A stretch of 64,000 nucleotides of DNA from Bin87 sp965243255 (GCA_965243255.1 CBDEUH010000004.1:1302001-1366000), one strand, 5' to 3'. Numbered from the stretch's first letter, positions 41,975-49,537 are shown. Notes: a model not told the origin generated them from the sequence alone. Made by a program: numbers and translations.

Positions 41975-43225
41975 TTACGCCTTCCCCTCGGCCTGGAGCC
42001 GGGCTACCTCCTCGGGAGCCAGACCTCCGATTCCGCACAGCACTTCGGCGTTGTGCTGGCCCAGGGTGGGCGGCGGGTTGGCCGGAGTGTCCACGCAGCC
42101 GGTTAGCTGAACGGGAGTGTTGATGGTACGGAAGGGGCGGCCGTAGGTATCGCCGCTGTCCACAAACATATTGCGAGTTTCCAGGTGGGGGCAGGAGTCC
42201 AGGTCGGCGGCGTCCTGCACGATGCCCATGGAAAAGCCGCATTCCAGCAGATGCTGGTTAAGCTCGCGCTTTGGTATGTGCTGGGACCATTCCTCGATGG
42301 CCGGCACGATGTTGCTGAAGTAGAACGGGCCGGAAACGCCGCGGCCCAGATAGCGCGGGTCGTCGGCCAGTTCGGGGCGGCCAATCAGCTGCCACATCGC
42401 TCGCCACTTGTCGTCGGCGTTGCCGGCTCCGGCCAGCACTACGTAGCCGTCCGAGGCTCGCAGCGTCAGTTGCGCCGAGAACATATTCTCCCGGGCCGTG
42501 GTTGTTATCTGGCCGGTGGACTGGTACAGCGGCATACTGCTGGTGGTGTGGGCGACCATGCAGTCGTACATCGCCATGTCCACGTGCTGACCTTTGCCGG
42601 TCTTTCGTCGCGACTCCAGGGCCAGCATGACGCCCAGAGCCGTCCAGACGCCCGGCACGGAGTCGCCGACGTTATCGCCCACCATCTGGGGGCCGGATTC
42701 AGGGGCGCCGGTCATCACCATCCAGCCGCCCATTCCCTGGACGCAGGGGTTGTTGGCGGGCCAGTTGGAATAGGGGCCGCGCAACCCGTCGCTGTCGCCG
42801 TACCCGGTGATGCTGGCGTACACCAGCCCGGGGTTCATTTCGCTGAGGCGGTCGTAGCTATATCCGAGGCGGCCCATGGCTCCGGGGCCCCAGTTGTCGA
42901 GAAGGACGTCGGAGACGCGGAGCATATTTTCAAAGGCGCGCTTGGCGACGGGGTCGCGAAGGTCCAGGGAAATGCTCTTCTTGTTGCGATTGACGCCGAG
43001 GTAACGGGCGCTGACCTGGGATCCGTCGGGGCCGGCGACGAATGGCACGTTGCGGCGCGCCTGATCGCCGCTGCCGGGCCGTTCGATCTTGATAACCTCG
43101 GCGCCCATGTCGGCCAGGATCATGGCGCAGTAGGGGCCGGCAACGATGTGGGTGGCGTCGAGGACGCGCAGCCCTTCCAGCGGGAGCGGTTGCAATTCAC
43201 GGTCCAGGCCTGTCTGAGTTGTCAT
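41975..43225 (-). CDS. CaiB/BaiF (family III) CoA-transferase
   Basis: A 416-residue family III CoA-transferase: EGLRVLDATHIVAGPYCAMILADMGA in parts, the phosphopantetheine region VIKIERPGSGDQAR, NKKSISLDL, and VSDVLLDNW. GMGGWMVMTG and GKGQHVDMAMYD follow, as in formyl-CoA, carnitine-CoA and bile-acid-CoA transferases. Of two adjacent ATGs the second (43225) has GGAG at 6 bases. These enzymes move CoA between carboxylic acids; the substrate pair is unknown. Two further members lie at 58.8-61.3 kb. Confidence 0.93.
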   Translation of the reverse strand: MTTQTGLDRELQPLPLEGLRVLDATHIVAGPYCAMILADMGAEVIKIERPGSGDQARRNVPFVAGPDGSQVSARYLGVNRNKKSISLDLRDPVAKRAFENMLRVSDVLLDNWGPGAMGRLGYSYDRLSEMNPGLVYASITGYGDSDGLRGPYSNWPANNPCVQGMGGWMVMTGAPESGPQMVGDNVGDSVPGVWTALGVMLALESRRKTGKGQHVDMAMYDCMVAHTTSSMPLYQSTGQITTTARENMFSAQLTLRASDGYVVLAGAGNADDKWRAMWQLIGRPELADDPRYLGRGVSGPFYFSNIVPAIEEWSQHIPKRELNQHLLECGFSMGIVQDAADLDSCPHLETRNMFVDSGDTYGRPFRTINTPVQLTGCVDTPANPPPTLGQHNAEVLCGIGGLAPEEVARLQAEGKA

Positions 43226-43344
43226 CATCAGCTCCAGTAACGCTTGGGGGTAATTGGGTTCTCGCCAACTATACCGTCCGGCTTCCAACATTCAAAGGCC
43301 GCTTTCGGTCTGCTGGTTTCCGCCGCTGGCTGGCCGCCGTTCAT

Positions 43345-43373
43345 TTGACATTTTCATGCAATACTGACAGAAT
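43345..43373 (+). promoter_or_regulatory. Promoter of tRNA-Asp
   Basis: TTGACA (43345-43350), a 17-base spacer and CAGAAT (43368-43373), with the tRNA 5' end 15 bases after the -10 box. Confidence 0.65.
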
Positions 43374-43388
43374 TAACTGACAATACGC

Positions 43389-43464
43389 GGCCCGGTGGTG
43401 TAGCGGTTAACATACTGCCCTGTCAAGGCAGAGATCGGCGGTTCGAATCCGCTCCGGGTCGCCA
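43389..43464 (+). tRNA. tRNA-Asp (anticodon GTC)
   Basis: Acceptor GGCCCGG/CCGGGTC, anticodon stem CTGCC/GGCAG enclosing CTGTCAA, T arm GGCGG/CCGCT with TTCGAAT, discriminator G and encoded CCA. G73 fits Asp identity. Confidence 0.96.
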
Positions 43465-43491
43465 TTCATACCAGTTCAGCTTACCGATGGT

Positions 43492-43525
43492 GGGGGCGAC
43501 TAGGAAGGTCGCCCCCGTTTTTATT
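43492..43525 (+). terminator. Rho-independent terminator after tRNA-Asp
   Basis: GGGGGCGAC (43492-43500) pairs perfectly with GTCGCCCCC (43508-43516) over TAGGAAG, followed by GTTTTTATT. Confidence 0.95.
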
Positions 43526-43533
43526 GTTGCGTA

Positions 43534-43542
43534 TGCTAAAAT
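43534..43542 (+). promoter_or_regulatory. Extended -10 promoter of tRNA-Arg/tRNA-Trp
   Basis: TGCTAAAAT is an extended -10 element; a start site about 7 bases downstream would fall almost at the tRNA-Arg 5' end (43550). No -35 box is seen. Confidence 0.5.
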
Positions 43543-43549
43543 AGCACGC

Positions 43550-43624
43550 GCCCCCGTAGCTCAGTGGATAGAGTGCTGGCCTCCGGAGCCAGAGACCGGA
43601 GTTCGAGTCTCCGCGGGGGTACCA
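43550..43624 (+). tRNA. tRNA-Arg (anticodon CCG)
   Basis: Acceptor GCCCCCG/CGGGGGT (first pair G-U), D arm TAGCTCAGTGGATAGAGT, anticodon stem CTGGC/GCCAG enclosing CTCCGGA, T arm with TTCGAGT, discriminator A and encoded CCA. Confidence 0.96.
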
Positions 43625-43643
43625 CCTTAACCAACTGCTGCGC

Positions 43644-43719
43644 AGGAGCGTAGCTCAGTCTGGTCAGAGCGCTGGTCTCCATAACCGGTGTCGGGGGTCT
43701 AATCCTCCCGCTCCTGCCA
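43644..43719 (+). tRNA. tRNA-Trp (anticodon CCA) with non-canonical T arm
   Basis: Acceptor AGGAGCG/CGCTCCT, discriminator G and encoded CCA match Trp identity. The anticodon stem CTGGT/ACCGG encloses the 7-base loop CTCCATA (CCA), with T instead of a purine at position 37. The T arm is odd: stem GGGGG/CCTCC closes a 6-base loop TCTAAT instead of the 7-base TTCRANN. A Met reading would need an 8-base anticodon loop. It follows tRNA-Arg by 19 bases and probably shares its transcript. Confidence 0.8.
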
Positions 43720-43752
43720 ATATCTCCCCAACAAACAGTTGCCAGATTCAAA

Positions 43753-43781
43753 AGAGGGTCTTAGGGCCCTCTATTCTTTTT
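43753..43781 (+). terminator. Rho-independent terminator of the tRNA-Arg/tRNA-Trp transcript
   Basis: AGAGGG (43753-43758) pairs with CCCTCT (43767-43772), followed by ATTCTTTTT. Confidence 0.85.
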
Positions 43782-43824
43782 GCCGAACCTCTTACCGGCG
43801 GATATTCAAGCAGGGGGCAAGGGA

Positions 43825-43995
43825 ATGACCGGCGGCCCATCTCCCGGCATTCCAAATGCGGAGAAATGGTCGGGCGGGCTGGACACGGTCGGAGCATTGG
43901 CACGGAATCCTGATGGCCAAAGGTTGAGAGAAGAGTACCTGGCGCGGACGCTGGAATGGGATAATATGTACTTGGGAAGACAAGCTGAAAGTTAG
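43825..43995 (+). CDS. Possible small protein, doubtful
   Basis: A 56-codon frame starting ATG at 43825 (MTGGPSPGIPNAEK) with a purine-rich AAGGG right before it and ending REEYLARTLEWDNMY. The composition of the second half looks protein-like (charged helix), but there is no recognised family and no good ribosome binding site spacing. It may be the remnant of a larger gene or not coding at all. Confidence 0.25.
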   Translation: MTGGPSPGIPNAEKWSGGLDTVGALARNPDGQRLREEYLARTLEWDNMYLGRQAES

Positions 43996-44075
43996 CTGCC
44001 CTGCTACAAGCTGCGAAATTAGCGGCGTTTAGTTTCCGAAGCGTCGTTGCGCTCGGTAAAGTGATGGAGGAAGAG

Positions 44076-44852
44076 ATGGCGTTAACAGGTTCACAGTTGT
44101 TGCCCAATCCCCGCGCCGCAGGAATATCGCTGATGGCCGGTGTAGTGGTAACCTTTTTTACTTCGGTGTTCACACCAGGTGGCTGGCTGATCAGCCCGGT
44201 GGACCAGACGGATTACGTCGAAACCCTGGAGGTGCTGGCAAAGTACCCCAGTCTTGCCCACGTGACGGCAATGTCAGCCGCCATTTCGATGCTCCTTTAC
44301 GGCTACGGGCTTCTGGGCCTGCTGGGACTGCGTTCCATCGCCGGCAGCAAATCTTCTTCCCTCCTGCAGTATGGAGTCATCACCAGCCTTTTTGGCTGGG
44401 GAATCTTTCTAATCGCCATGGGAAAGCGCCATATGACGGTACACCTGATGCAGCGGAGCGTGGAATCGTCCGGGGACCCGATGTTGCAAAGCTTACTCTT
44501 CGATGCCGCCCTGAACGGCTACGCGGACATGGCAGGGCTCATACTCGCTTTCCTTTCCGTCTATCCCTTCGCTTCCATGATGGTAGGACTGGGACTGACC
44601 GCCCGATTCAAGTCGTTGAACATATACAAGATAGCCTCCATCGGCCTTTTTGTGATCGGGGCCGCGGGGTTTATCAACTTCGTTATCGCCCAGCACTTTC
44701 CCACTATCGCCCTTGACCTGGTGCTGGGGGTCAACAATGCACTGCTGTCCGTCGGAGCGCTCTGTCTATTCATTGTCGGGGTGGGTATGTACCGGCAGAG
44801 ACAGGAACTGGTACAGAACGATGCCAGGACCTTAACCACCGAGGAAGAATGA
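44076..44852 (+). CDS. Polytopic membrane protein of unknown function
   Basis: A 258-residue integral membrane protein with about six hydrophobic segments: near residues 14-35 (ISLMAGVVVTFFTSVF), 65-90, 97-115, 150-172, 183-205 and 215-235. Hydrophilic loops are short, and a charged C-terminal tail (RQRQELVQNDARTLTTEEE) follows. It resembles small DUF4386-like membrane proteins but the match is weak. The ATG at 44076 has GGAGG at a spacing of 5. Its stop codon overlaps the start of a truncated NAD(P)-binding gene (ATGA). Confidence 0.75.
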   Translation: MALTGSQLLPNPRAAGISLMAGVVVTFFTSVFTPGGWLISPVDQTDYVETLEVLAKYPSLAHVTAMSAAISMLLYGYGLLGLLGLRSIAGSKSSSLLQYGVITSLFGWGIFLIAMGKRHMTVHLMQRSVESSGDPMLQSLLFDAALNGYADMAGLILAFLSVYPFASMMVGLGLTARFKSLNIYKIASIGLFVIGAAGFINFVIAQHFPTIALDLVLGVNNALLSVGALCLFIVGVGMYRQRQELVQNDARTLTTEEE

Positions 44853-44977
44853 GTCTGAACAAGGTAGTCTTGTTTGGAGCCACGGGCCAGACGGGGACGA
44901 ATGTGTGGCGCCAGGCCGTGGCCCAGGGGCACAACGTTACGGCCTTGTCATCGGCACTGGGTGGGTGGATAATGTAA
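44849..44977 (+). pseudogene. NAD(P)-binding (NmrA-like) protein, N-terminal remnant
   Basis: A 42-codon frame that begins SLNKVVLFGATGQTGTNVWR, the first strand and GATGxTG dinucleotide loop of an NmrA/atypical SDR protein, then GHNVTAL, and stops at TAA. A complete member is 200-300 residues, so more than 80% is missing. Its ATG overlaps the stop of the membrane protein gene, so the full gene was once translationally coupled. No downstream frame continues the fold. Confidence 0.7.
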
Positions 44978-45190
44978 GTGTGAATTAGCGGTGGTGGCGG
45001 CGCGCCAGGGGGCCTTACTTCGGGCCCCCGGAAACACCGGGAGAGTGGGTTACCTTCACGGCGCAACCGGCTAAGCATCCCTCGTTAGTTTAGGGGGAGA
45101 CCTCCCACCGGAAAGTTCACATTCCAGTACTCTTAGGGGTACTTTTATGCGGCCAGATGCTGCCAGCCGTTAACTTCAGTGGCCGTGCGT
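44978..45190. other. Gene-free spacer with strong hairpins
   Basis: No gene is seen. GGGGGCC (45008-45014) pairs with GGCCCCC (45023-45029), likely the terminator for the membrane protein transcript although no T-run follows. Further short palindromes occur: CCGGaaacaCCGG near 45030-45040, and AGTAC...GTACT with TTTATG near 45125-45147. I could not match the region to a known riboswitch, SRP, tmRNA or RNase P RNA. Confidence 0.5.
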
Positions 45191-45265
45191 CGGGGTGTGG
45201 CCTAGCGGCAAGGCGCCTGCTTTGGGAGCAGGAGATCGGCAGTTCGAATCTGCCCACCCCGACCA
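45191..45265 (+). tRNA. tRNA-Pro (anticodon TGG)
   Basis: Acceptor CGGGGTG/CACCCCG with C1-G72 (a Pro identity pair), anticodon stem CCTGC/GCAGG enclosing TTTGGGA, T arm GGCAG/CTGCC with TTCGAAT, discriminator A and encoded CCA. Confidence 0.97.
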
Positions 45266-45270
45266 ATCCG

Positions 45271-45936
45271 TCACACCGGCCAGTCCTCGAGGGTCCACCC
45301 CATTTCCCAGAAGGCCTGCTCGTAGCGGGTGCAGGTTATGTAGGCCTCCTTCATAGCGGCGATCTCGGCAGGGCCGGCAGTTGAGGCTATCCGGTCGCAG
45401 ATGGCGCGACATTCCTCGGCCACCGCCTGCTGTTCCGGGGCGGCGTACATCTCGATCCACTGAGCGTAGCCGGGATGGTCGGGCAGGCCCTGGTCGGCCA
45501 GGCGCTCGCCGACGCGCCAGTAGCCCCAGATGCAGGGCAGCGCGGCGGCCACCAGTTCCCCGAAACTGCCCTGGTGGGCCACCCGGAGCAGATAGCTGGT
45601 GTAGGAGTAGCAGGTCGGGGCGTGCCTGGTGGCGTCAAGCTCCGCTTCGGTGATGCCGAACTGGGCGCAGTAGGAGCGGTGGAGGTCCATCTCGGTGTTG
45701 AGGATGTAGTCCACCGACCGGGCGAACCAGGACATGGCCGGCAGGTCGGGGGCCTTGGCCGCCGCCATGGCCAGGCAGCGAGCGAAGTCAACGAGGTACA
45801 CGTAATCCTGGGTGATGAAGTGCTTGAACCGGTCCAAAGGCAGCGTGCCATCGCCGATGCCTTGAACGAAAGGATGAAAGGCCATGGCCTCCCGCTGGGC
45901 TTCGGATTCCCGTTCGATATCGTCGCAGAATGCCAT
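45271..45936 (-). CDS. tenA: TenA family thiaminase II-like protein
   Basis: A 221-residue all-helical protein. Catalytic residues align with Bacillus TenA: D44 (TQDYVYL), C135 in ALPCIWGYW, and Glu206 in RYEQAFWEMGW. TenA hydrolyses thiamin breakdown products (aminopyrimidine forms) to salvage HMP; the canonical Cys indicates the thiaminase II (TenA_C) type. It is the last gene of an operon after a thioesterase and trmD; other thiamin genes are absent here. The end of the gene lies 5 bases from tRNA-Pro on the opposite strand. Confidence 0.92.
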   Translation of the reverse strand: MAFCDDIERESEAQREAMAFHPFVQGIGDGTLPLDRFKHFITQDYVYLVDFARCLAMAAAKAPDLPAMSWFARSVDYILNTEMDLHRSYCAQFGITEAELDATRHAPTCYSYTSYLLRVAHQGSFGELVAAALPCIWGYWRVGERLADQGLPDHPGYAQWIEMYAAPEQQAVAEECRAICDRIASTAGPAEIAAMKEAYITCTRYEQAFWEMGWTLEDWPV

Positions 45937-45945
45937 GGGTTCACC

Positions 45946-46455
45946 TCACGCGGTGTCGGGTTGGTTCTGGGCGGCGGAGAGTTCCGGGAAGTTAGTCAGC
46001 GGCAGGACTTTGCCAACGTCTTCCCAAGCATCCACCAACTGCCGTATGGAGTCGGGCACGGGGCGAGTGCCGCCGGTATCGGCGTAGAAGCCGACGTACA
46101 CGGATTCAATGGTGGTCAGCGGCGGGTCGTCGGGGCCGCCGGCGTCGGGAAAGATGCCGACCAGCAACGTCAGGCTGGTGTTGCCGATGCGCGTTACGCG
46201 GGCGCGCAAGTCGAGCATTTCGTCAACGCGAACCGGGGCTTTGTATTCGATGGTAACCTTCACCACCGCACTGTCAAAATAGCCGTTGGCCGCGACGCGA
46301 TAGATGCTGAATCCCAGGTTGCGGAAGTATTCGGCCTGCGCGACCTCGAGCCAGCCCAGATAGCTGCCGTTGAAGGCGATGCCCTGGGCGTCACACTCCT
46401 GCCAGCGTACACGGACGGGCGTGCTGAAGCGGAAATCGTGGCGCCGCAGGGTCAT
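45946..46455 (-). CDS. Acyl-CoA thioesterase, 4-hydroxybenzoyl-CoA thioesterase type
   Basis: A 169-residue single hotdog-fold protein. The motif VRWQECDAQGIAFNGSYLGW (catalytic D22) is the YbgC/4HBT form of RWxDxDxxGHVNN, followed by a helix EVAQAEYFRNLG and the strand IEYKAPVRVDEML. It should hydrolyse acyl-CoA esters; the substrate is not defined. The ATG at 46455 is 2 bases after the trmD stop, so translation is coupled. Confidence 0.88.
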   Translation of the reverse strand: MTLRRHDFRFSTPVRVRWQECDAQGIAFNGSYLGWLEVAQAEYFRNLGFSIYRVAANGYFDSAVVKVTIEYKAPVRVDEMLDLRARVTRIGNTSLTLLVGIFPDAGGPDDPPLTTIESVYVGFYADTGGTRPVPDSIRQLVDAWEDVGKVLPLTNFPELSAAQNQPDTA

Positions 46456-46456
46456 A

Positions 46457-47212
46457 TCAGGCCTCGCCTCCGTCCCAGCCCAGGCCGGCCAGGTAGACCC
46501 GGTCGGAGTTAGTAAGGACGGCGGTTTCCAGGAGGTCGGGACGCAGACGATACGTGCGTTCCAAGGACTGGTGGCGACGCCAGCGTTGGATCTCGGCATG
46601 GTTGCCGGAGCGAAGAATCGCCGGCGTGTCCATCCCGAGGAACTCGGCGGGTCGGGTGTACAGGGGATGCTGCAGCAGGCCGGAGGTGATGCTGTCCTCG
46701 CGCACGTTTTCCTCGGAGCCGACCACATCGGGGACGAAGCGGGAAACGGCGTCGATGATGACCATGGCGGCCAACTCGCCGCCGGTGAGCACATAGTCGC
46801 CGATGGAGACCTCGTGGGTAATCAGGGCGGCACGGATGCGTTCGTCAACACCGGCATAGTGTCCGCAAATGATGATGGTAGCCGGCGCGGCAGCGAAGTC
46901 GTCCACCAGCCGTTGATCGAGCAAACGGCCCTGCGGGGAGGTCAGCACGATGGGCGTCTGCTCACGTTCGTGTGCTGGAATGGAGGCCAGGGCGGCGTCC
47001 ACAGCGGCGAACACCGGCTCCGGCTTCATTACCATGCCGGGGCCGCCGCCAAACTGGTAATCGTCGGCGGTGCCATGGCGGTCGTCGGTGAACTGCCGGA
47101 TGTCCACGGCTTCAATTGACACCAGCCCCCGCTCAACGGCGCGTCCAATGATGCTGAAATCGCTGAGGATGCGGAAAGCATCGGGAAAGAGCGTCAGGAC
47201 GTGAAAGCGCAT
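46457..47212 (-). CDS. trmD: tRNA (guanine-N1-)-methyltransferase
   Basis: A 251-residue SPOUT methyltransferase that makes m1G37 in tRNAs reading CNN codons, preventing frameshifts. Signatures: MRFHVLTLFPDAF, the DDYQFGGGPGMVMKPEP strip, RLLDQRLV, ICGHYAGVDERI (the AdoMet knot) and SIGDYVLTGGELAAMV. Normally it sits with rpsP-rimM-rplS; here it follows an amidohydrolase gene by 2 bases and is followed by a thioesterase, which is an unusual location. Confidence 0.97.
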   Translation of the reverse strand: MRFHVLTLFPDAFRILSDFSIIGRAVERGLVSIEAVDIRQFTDDRHGTADDYQFGGGPGMVMKPEPVFAAVDAALASIPAHEREQTPIVLTSPQGRLLDQRLVDDFAAAPATIIICGHYAGVDERIRAALITHEVSIGDYVLTGGELAAMVIIDAVSRFVPDVVGSEENVREDSITSGLLQHPLYTRPAEFLGMDTPAILRSGNHAEIQRWRRHQSLERTYRLRPDLLETAVLTNSDRVYLAGLGWDGGEA

Positions 47213-47214
47213 CG

Positions 47215-48468
47215 CTAGGCGGGCTGAAGTTCGCGGACGGGCAGCTGGTTCTTGTACGTCTCGCCGCCCTTCATGATCAGCGAGAGGCGCTGGCGGTCAC
47301 GGAGGACGGATATGTTCTGCAACGGGTCGCCGTCCACCACCAGGATGTCAGCCAGCAGGCCCGGGGCGATAACGCCAACCTGGTTGCCCAGGCCGCAGCA
47401 CTCGGCGGCATAGCCGGTGGCGGCCTGTATGGCCATCGAAGCACTCATGCCCTTCTCGACCATGAGCTCCAGCTCACGGGCGTTGTCGCCGTGGACGAAG
47501 CCGCCGGCGTCGGTGCCGGCGACGATGCGGACACCTTCCTTGATGGCGAGTTCCACGCTCCGAATGTGAATGTCCATCAGCGCCTGGGCGCGCACCCTGA
47601 TGTGGGGCGCGCTGACGGTGCTGTGGAAGTCGTACACCTCGAAGGTAGGCGTGAAGAAGGTTCCCTGGTCGGCCATCATTTTGAGCATATCGGGGTCGGA
47701 GGCCAGGTAGCAGCCGTGCTCGATGGAGCCGGCGCCGGCTTTGATGGCGATGGGCAGTCCGGTGCCGCCGACGGCGTGGCACAGTGTGCTGCGGCCCAGG
47801 GCGGCGGCCTCATCCACCAGGGCTTTGGCCTCGTCCAGCGCATAGGCCTGGTCCAGGGGGCCGTTGCCGGGGCGACCGGAAGCGCCGCCGGTGGTGGCGA
47901 ACTTGATCTGGTCGGCTCCACAGCGTACCAGCTCACGCACCTTGGCGCGGACGCCGTCAACGCCGTCGGCGACGCCATCGGGGGCCAGAGGGTCGTGACC
48001 CAGGATGGTCTTGCGGTGGCCGCTGCCGCTGACCTTGTCCTCAATGCCGCCGGTGGGGGACATTATGTTGATGGAGACGATGAGCCTGGGGCCCTTAATC
48101 AGGCCTTCTTCCACGGCCATCTTGAACCCGGCATCCAGGCCGCCGGCGTCGCGGACGGTGGTATAGCCGGCCATCAGTGTGTCCTCGATGACCTGGGCGG
48201 TACGTATGGTGAACAGGGAGTTCGGCTCGTCCATTCCCCAGCGGCCGGTGAGGCCGTAGCCGCCGGAAGCCAGGTGGTCATGCACGTCAATCAGGCCGGG
48301 CATGATGGTTTGCCCGGCGGCGTCCAGCACTTCGGCACCTTCGGGAATTGGCACCGATGCCCGCGGCCCGGCTTCAACGATGCGTTCACCGTCGATGAGC
48401 ACGGCGGCGTCAGGCAGCGCCGGCGCACCCGTACCGTCAATCAGATTGCCACCAACTATTGCCAGCAT
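47215..48468 (-). CDS. Amidohydrolase family protein (imidazolonepropionase-like, COG1228)
   Basis: A 417-residue metal-dependent amidohydrolase. The composite N-terminal domain starts MLAIVGGNLIDGTGAPAL; metal ligands are H63 and H65 in LIDVHDHLASGG. Other family motifs: GYTTVRDAGG, HAVGGTGLPIAIKAG with a His, EHGCYLASD and VAGTDAGGFVHGDNARELEL with the catalytic Asp. Members act on prolyl dipeptides, cyclic amides and related compounds; the substrate is unknown. The ATG at 48468 has GAGAGG at 7 bases. First gene of an operon with trmD, a thioesterase and tenA. Confidence 0.9.
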   Translation of the reverse strand: MLAIVGGNLIDGTGAPALPDAAVLIDGERIVEAGPRASVPIPEGAEVLDAAGQTIMPGLIDVHDHLASGGYGLTGRWGMDEPNSLFTIRTAQVIEDTLMAGYTTVRDAGGLDAGFKMAVEEGLIKGPRLIVSINIMSPTGGIEDKVSGSGHRKTILGHDPLAPDGVADGVDGVRAKVRELVRCGADQIKFATTGGASGRPGNGPLDQAYALDEAKALVDEAAALGRSTLCHAVGGTGLPIAIKAGAGSIEHGCYLASDPDMLKMMADQGTFFTPTFEVYDFHSTVSAPHIRVRAQALMDIHIRSVELAIKEGVRIVAGTDAGGFVHGDNARELELMVEKGMSASMAIQAATGYAAECCGLGNQVGVIAPGLLADILVVDGDPLQNISVLRDRQRLSLIMKGGETYKNQLPVRELQPA

Positions 48469-48505
48469 AGCGATACCTCTCACTGAACCCGGTTGTTTCA
48501 GTGGC

Positions 48506-48511
48506 ATTATA
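48506..48511 (-). promoter_or_regulatory. -10 box of the amidohydrolase-trmD-thioesterase-tenA operon
   Basis: TATAAT on the minus strand (48511-48506), 37 bases before the ATG; no good -35 box at 16-18 bases. Confidence 0.4.
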
Positions 48512-48580
48512 TGCCAATGCGCCCGCCAGCGGTATGGTATGATTGGCCGCGGCAGAACCCCTGCCGTGATGGGAAGTTAC

Positions 48581-49072
48581 ATGAACCGTTTAGGTATCCT
48601 CACCATAAGCACTTCCGGAGCCGATGGTCAGCGGGTCGATCTAGGCGGCCCGGCCATCCGCGAAAAGCTGCCGCCACCGGATTACGAAGAAGTACGTTAC
48701 GAAATCGTCTCCGACGATGCCGATACGATAGCCGACCGCCTTGCTGCCTGGGCCGATTCCGGCGAGGTTGACCTAATCGTTACCACCGGCGGCACGGGCA
48801 TGGGTCGGCAGGACGTTACGCCGGAGGCGGCGCGCCGGGTCATGGATCGGGAAGTGCCGGGCATGGCGGAAACGATGCGGGCGCAAACGTTGCAGTTCAC
48901 GCCCATGGCGATGCTGAGCCGCTCGGTGGTGGGCATCCGGGGATACACGCTGATTATTACGCTGCCCGGCAGTCCGCGGGGAGTGGGCGAGTGCCTGGAC
49001 GTGCTGATACCGGTGCTGCCCCACGCGGTGGAACTGCTGCAACGGGAATCAGTGCAGGAACACCCACGCTAA
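48581..49072 (+). CDS. mogA: Molybdopterin adenylyltransferase-like MogA/MoaB protein
   Basis: A 163-residue MPT-binding-domain protein: NRLGILTISTSGADGQR, YEIVSDDADTIADRL, the nucleotide loop TTGGTGMGRQDVTPEA, and the late TLPGSPRGVGECLD. MogA transfers AMP to molybdopterin before molybdenum insertion; MoaB can replace it, and sequence alone does not separate the two. The start may be ATG 48581 or 48569 (both in frame). The amidohydrolase lies divergently upstream. Confidence 0.88.
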   Translation: MNRLGILTISTSGADGQRVDLGGPAIREKLPPPDYEEVRYEIVSDDADTIADRLAAWADSGEVDLIVTTGGTGMGRQDVTPEAARRVMDREVPGMAETMRAQTLQFTPMAMLSRSVVGIRGYTLIITLPGSPRGVGECLDVLIPVLPHAVELLQRESVQEHPR

Positions 49073-49105
49073 CCACAATTATCATTCACCGGAGACCGCC
49101 GCAAT

Positions 49106-49459
49106 ATGACCACCAATGCCAACACCAATGAAACCGCTCCCGTCTATTGGCCCCGGGTGAAGGAACTGCTAGACAGCATCATGGACCGCTGGATTGAGCG
49201 CCACGGTCGGCAGCCCTATCCCGGCATCCACGAGTATTGGTGGGAAACTCCGGAGGATCTAGCCAATTCGGTGCTCAACGGGTACCCGTCCATCGAGCCG
49301 GGCAAGCCGGGCGCGGAGACGCACCTGGTGCGTTCGCTGCGGCTGGGTTGCGGCACCTTTGGTCGGATGCCGTTGCGGGGGCCGTTTCTGTCGCGCTCCG
49401 AAGCCGCGGAGATCGCTGCCTGGATTGACGCGGGGATGCCGGTGGGGCCGGAAGCATAG
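49106..49459 (+). CDS. Small protein with cytochrome-c-like C-terminus, no heme motif
   Basis: A 117-residue protein. The C-terminal half (MPLRGPFLSRSEAAEIAAWIDAGMP) resembles the end of planctomycete-type cytochrome c domains found with DUF1501/DUF1800 systems, but no CxxCH heme-binding motif is present and the only cysteine is in LRLGCGTFG. The N-terminal half is aromatic-rich (HEYWWETPEDL). No signal peptide. It lies convergent to the NHL-DUF1501-DUF1800 cluster. The function is unknown; the resemblance is my inference. Confidence 0.6.
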   Translation: MTTNANTNETAPVYWPRVKELLDSIMDRWIERHGRQPYPGIHEYWWETPEDLANSVLNGYPSIEPGKPGAETHLVRSLRLGCGTFGRMPLRGPFLSRSEAAEIAAWIDAGMPVGPEA

Positions 49460-49487
49460 GACGGCAAATTCAGCACCGGAAAAAACG

Positions 49488-49513
49488 TAGGGGCGAATGG
49501 TTATTCGCCCCTA
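49488..49513. terminator. 11-bp palindrome between convergent genes
   Basis: TAGGGGCGAAT (49488-49498) and ATTCGCCCCTA (49503-49513) form a perfect stem around GGTT. It lies between convergent gene ends and shares its GGGGCG outer arms with the 18680-18704 palindrome. Confidence 0.7.
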
Positions 49514-49537
49514 ACAATTGGTCAAGCGTCGGTTGCT

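Noticed and set aside
43644..43719. tRNA read as tRNA-Met (CAT)
   Set aside because: This needs an 8-base anticodon loop; A1-T72, G73 and the 7-base loop with CCA fit tRNA-Trp better.
44978..45190. Structured region considered as SRP RNA, tmRNA, RNase P RNA or a riboswitch
   Set aside because: None of the conserved core motifs of these RNAs was found; only simple hairpins are visible.
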